A stretch of 7,786 bases of DNA from Porphyromonadaceae bacterium UBA7572 (GTDB taxonomy: Bacteria; Bacteroidota; Bacteroidia; Bacteroidales; Muribaculaceae). The translations under genes and the position numbers were made by a program. This document shows, piece by piece, positions 6,798 to 7,786 of the stretch; positions within the stretch are counted from its first letter, which is position 1; the number at the start of each line of letters is the position of its first letter. Under the pieces are notes generated by a model. It was given only the letters and a program-made list of their open reading frames with translations, was not told the DNA's origin and made no database searches. Where the stretch lies: assembly GCA_002476625.1 (NCBI GenBank), contig DLLC01000002.1:23023-30808 (forward strand), read 5' to 3'.

Positions 6798-7786
6798 GCT
6801 GTATTCGGTGGGTGTAATACCAGTGTAGGCCTTAAAATGCTTGTAGAAGTTGCTCTTGTCGGAGATACCTACTTGCAGGTGGAGTGCCGCCACCGCCGCG
6901 CCTTCCTCGTTGATGAGCCTCATGGCCTCCTTGATGCGCAGCTCCGTGCGCCAAGCGCGGAAAGTGGTGCCTAACTGGCTGGTGAAGTACCATGCCAGGA
7001 AAGTGCGGCTAAAGCCCAGTTCGGCGGCAATCTCCTCCACCGTTTGCTCATTTTCCACATATCGGCGGGCGTCTGCCCACTTTTTGAGGGCGATCCGCAT
7101 AGCCTCTGCCTTTGCTTCTACGGGGCGAGGTGACTCTGCGCATACTGTCGGCTTTTCGGCTATGCTTTCCTTTTTTTCGCCGGAAGGCAGCACCTTCACA
7201 ATAAAGGCCGACGAGATGCGGTAATTGACAATGTGCACACCCAGATACACATAATACAAAGTGTAGCACACGGTGAATGCGCACATTCCTGCACTGCCCA
7301 CCGGCATCACTACCACGCATAGCGCCGCCACGCCCACGCCAAGGGCGGAAATGAAGCACCACTTTATCCATCGGAGTCGGCTGGAGAGGTCTTCTTCGTA
7401 GTTGCCCTCTATGTAGCGGCTGCTCTCGGTGTAGGTGCGGAAAAAACGCCGACTAAAGGTCACTAATTCAGCAATGTAAACAGCCGTTGAGGCATAAACA
7501 GCCACGGTGAACGCCTCCTTTCCCATGCTGCGTCCCACCACCAAGGTGGCTGCCACAGCCGAAGCCACCACTGCGCCACCACTGGCCAGCCACCGCATCG
7601 ACGCTTTCTGTGGATTGATGAAGGTGAGGCACATGGCGGTGAACAGCAGCGCCTGCACCATGGCCACAAACAGCAAAGCCACACGCATAATGAGCGAGTC
7701 CACATCAGTGGGCCACAACGCGCTCGCCACATTCGACATCGCCAATGCCACATAAGCGCCCACTAGCCGCCACCGCATGCGGTTGA
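6777..7786 (-). CDS. Membrane-anchored AraC-family transcription regulator, 5'-truncated
   Basis: A one-component regulator predicted to sit in the inner membrane and bind DNA through its cytoplasmic C-terminus. Counting from the first visible Met (7778), hydrophobic segments lie at about 6-22, 28-54, 64-82, 88-108, 138-160 and 164-185. A charged linker follows (about 196-240), then an AraC-type double helix-turn-helix domain: TVEEIAAELGFSRTFLAWYF (246-265) for the first helices and VGISDKSNFYKHFKAYTGIT (303-322) for the second, ending in the family's TPTEYSK. The frame stays open to the edge, reading N-R before that Met, and the Met opens directly into a basic-then-hydrophobic segment, so the real start is probably outside the window and one or more helices may be missing. 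TAG stops it at 6777-6779. The giant surface-protein gene follows on the same strand after 192 bp and is a plausible target, inferred from position alone. The stimulus is unknown. Confidence 0.88.
   Translation of the reverse strand, partial: NRMRWRLVGAYVALAMSNVASALWPTDVDSLIMRVALLFVAMVQALLFTAMCLTFINPQKASMRWLASGGAVVASAVAATLVVGRSMGKEAFTVAVYASTAVYIAELVTFSRRFFRTYTESSRYIEGNYEEDLSSRLRWIKWCFISALGVGVAALCVVVMPVGSAGMCAFTVCYTLYYVYLGVHIVNYRISSAFIVKVLPSGEKKESIAEKPTVCAESPRPVEAKAEAMRIALKKWADARRYVENEQTVEEIAAELGFSRTFLAWYFTSQLGTTFRAWRTELRIKEAMRLINEEGAAVAALHLQVGISDKSNFYKHFKAYTGITPTEYSKKATNS

Noticed and set aside
7507..7755. An 82-codon plus-strand frame and a 96-codon minus-strand frame near the right edge
   Set aside because: Both overlap the regulator's membrane region, whose own frame shows clear hydrophobic helices leading into an AraC domain. 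The alternative frames show no motif.
7776..7778. ATG as the true start of the AraC-type regulator
   Set aside because: The frame stays open to the window edge, the Met is followed at once by what looks like an internal membrane helix, and the upstream region needed to judge it is missing. The gene is treated as 5'-partial.

Overview
The window looks like chromosomal DNA from a gut- or mouth-type Bacteroidales, most likely Prevotellaceae or Muribaculaceae. The evidence is a promoter matching the Bacteroidota consensus (TAnnTTTG at -7, TTG near -33), a start codon with no Shine-Dalgarno sequence, a very large secreted GLUG-repeat protein with a short sorting-like C-terminal tail, and a membrane-anchored AraC-family regulator. 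Genus is an inference.

Both genes lie on the minus strand, so transcription runs right to left. From the right edge inwards: (1) an AraC-type regulator, 5'-truncated by the window edge (6777-7786), with about six visible membrane helices and a C-terminal HTH domain; (2) a 192-bp AT-rich intergenic region (6585-6776) with a good promoter at 6675-6710; (3) one giant gene (444-6584, 2046 aa) for an exported repeat protein; (4) a strong intrinsic terminator (378-413) 30 bp past its stop; (5) about 375 bp of AT-rich non-coding DNA to the left edge. That last region holds a partial second copy of the terminator-flanking sequence, a small inverted repeat, and at the extreme left a -7-like element with a perfect 7-bp inverted repeat, possibly the promoter and operator of the next leftward gene, outside the window.

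The giant protein is modular: signal peptide, Ala-rich helical segment, a duplicated beta-rich N-terminal domain, three successive blocks of [GLUG-type beta-helix, closing YYD...GLYP motif, Ig-like spacer], and a sorting-like tail. It is most likely a surface or secreted adhesin-like protein; ligand and function cannot be read from the sequence. The adjacent membrane-anchored AraC regulator may control it, which is inferred only from position and orientation. I saw no CRISPR, RNA gene, insertion sequence, phage gene, or complete undescribed system. The most notable features are the three-block architecture, the near-identical CYNTGNV repeats, the duplicated N-terminal domain and the regulator/surface-protein pairing.
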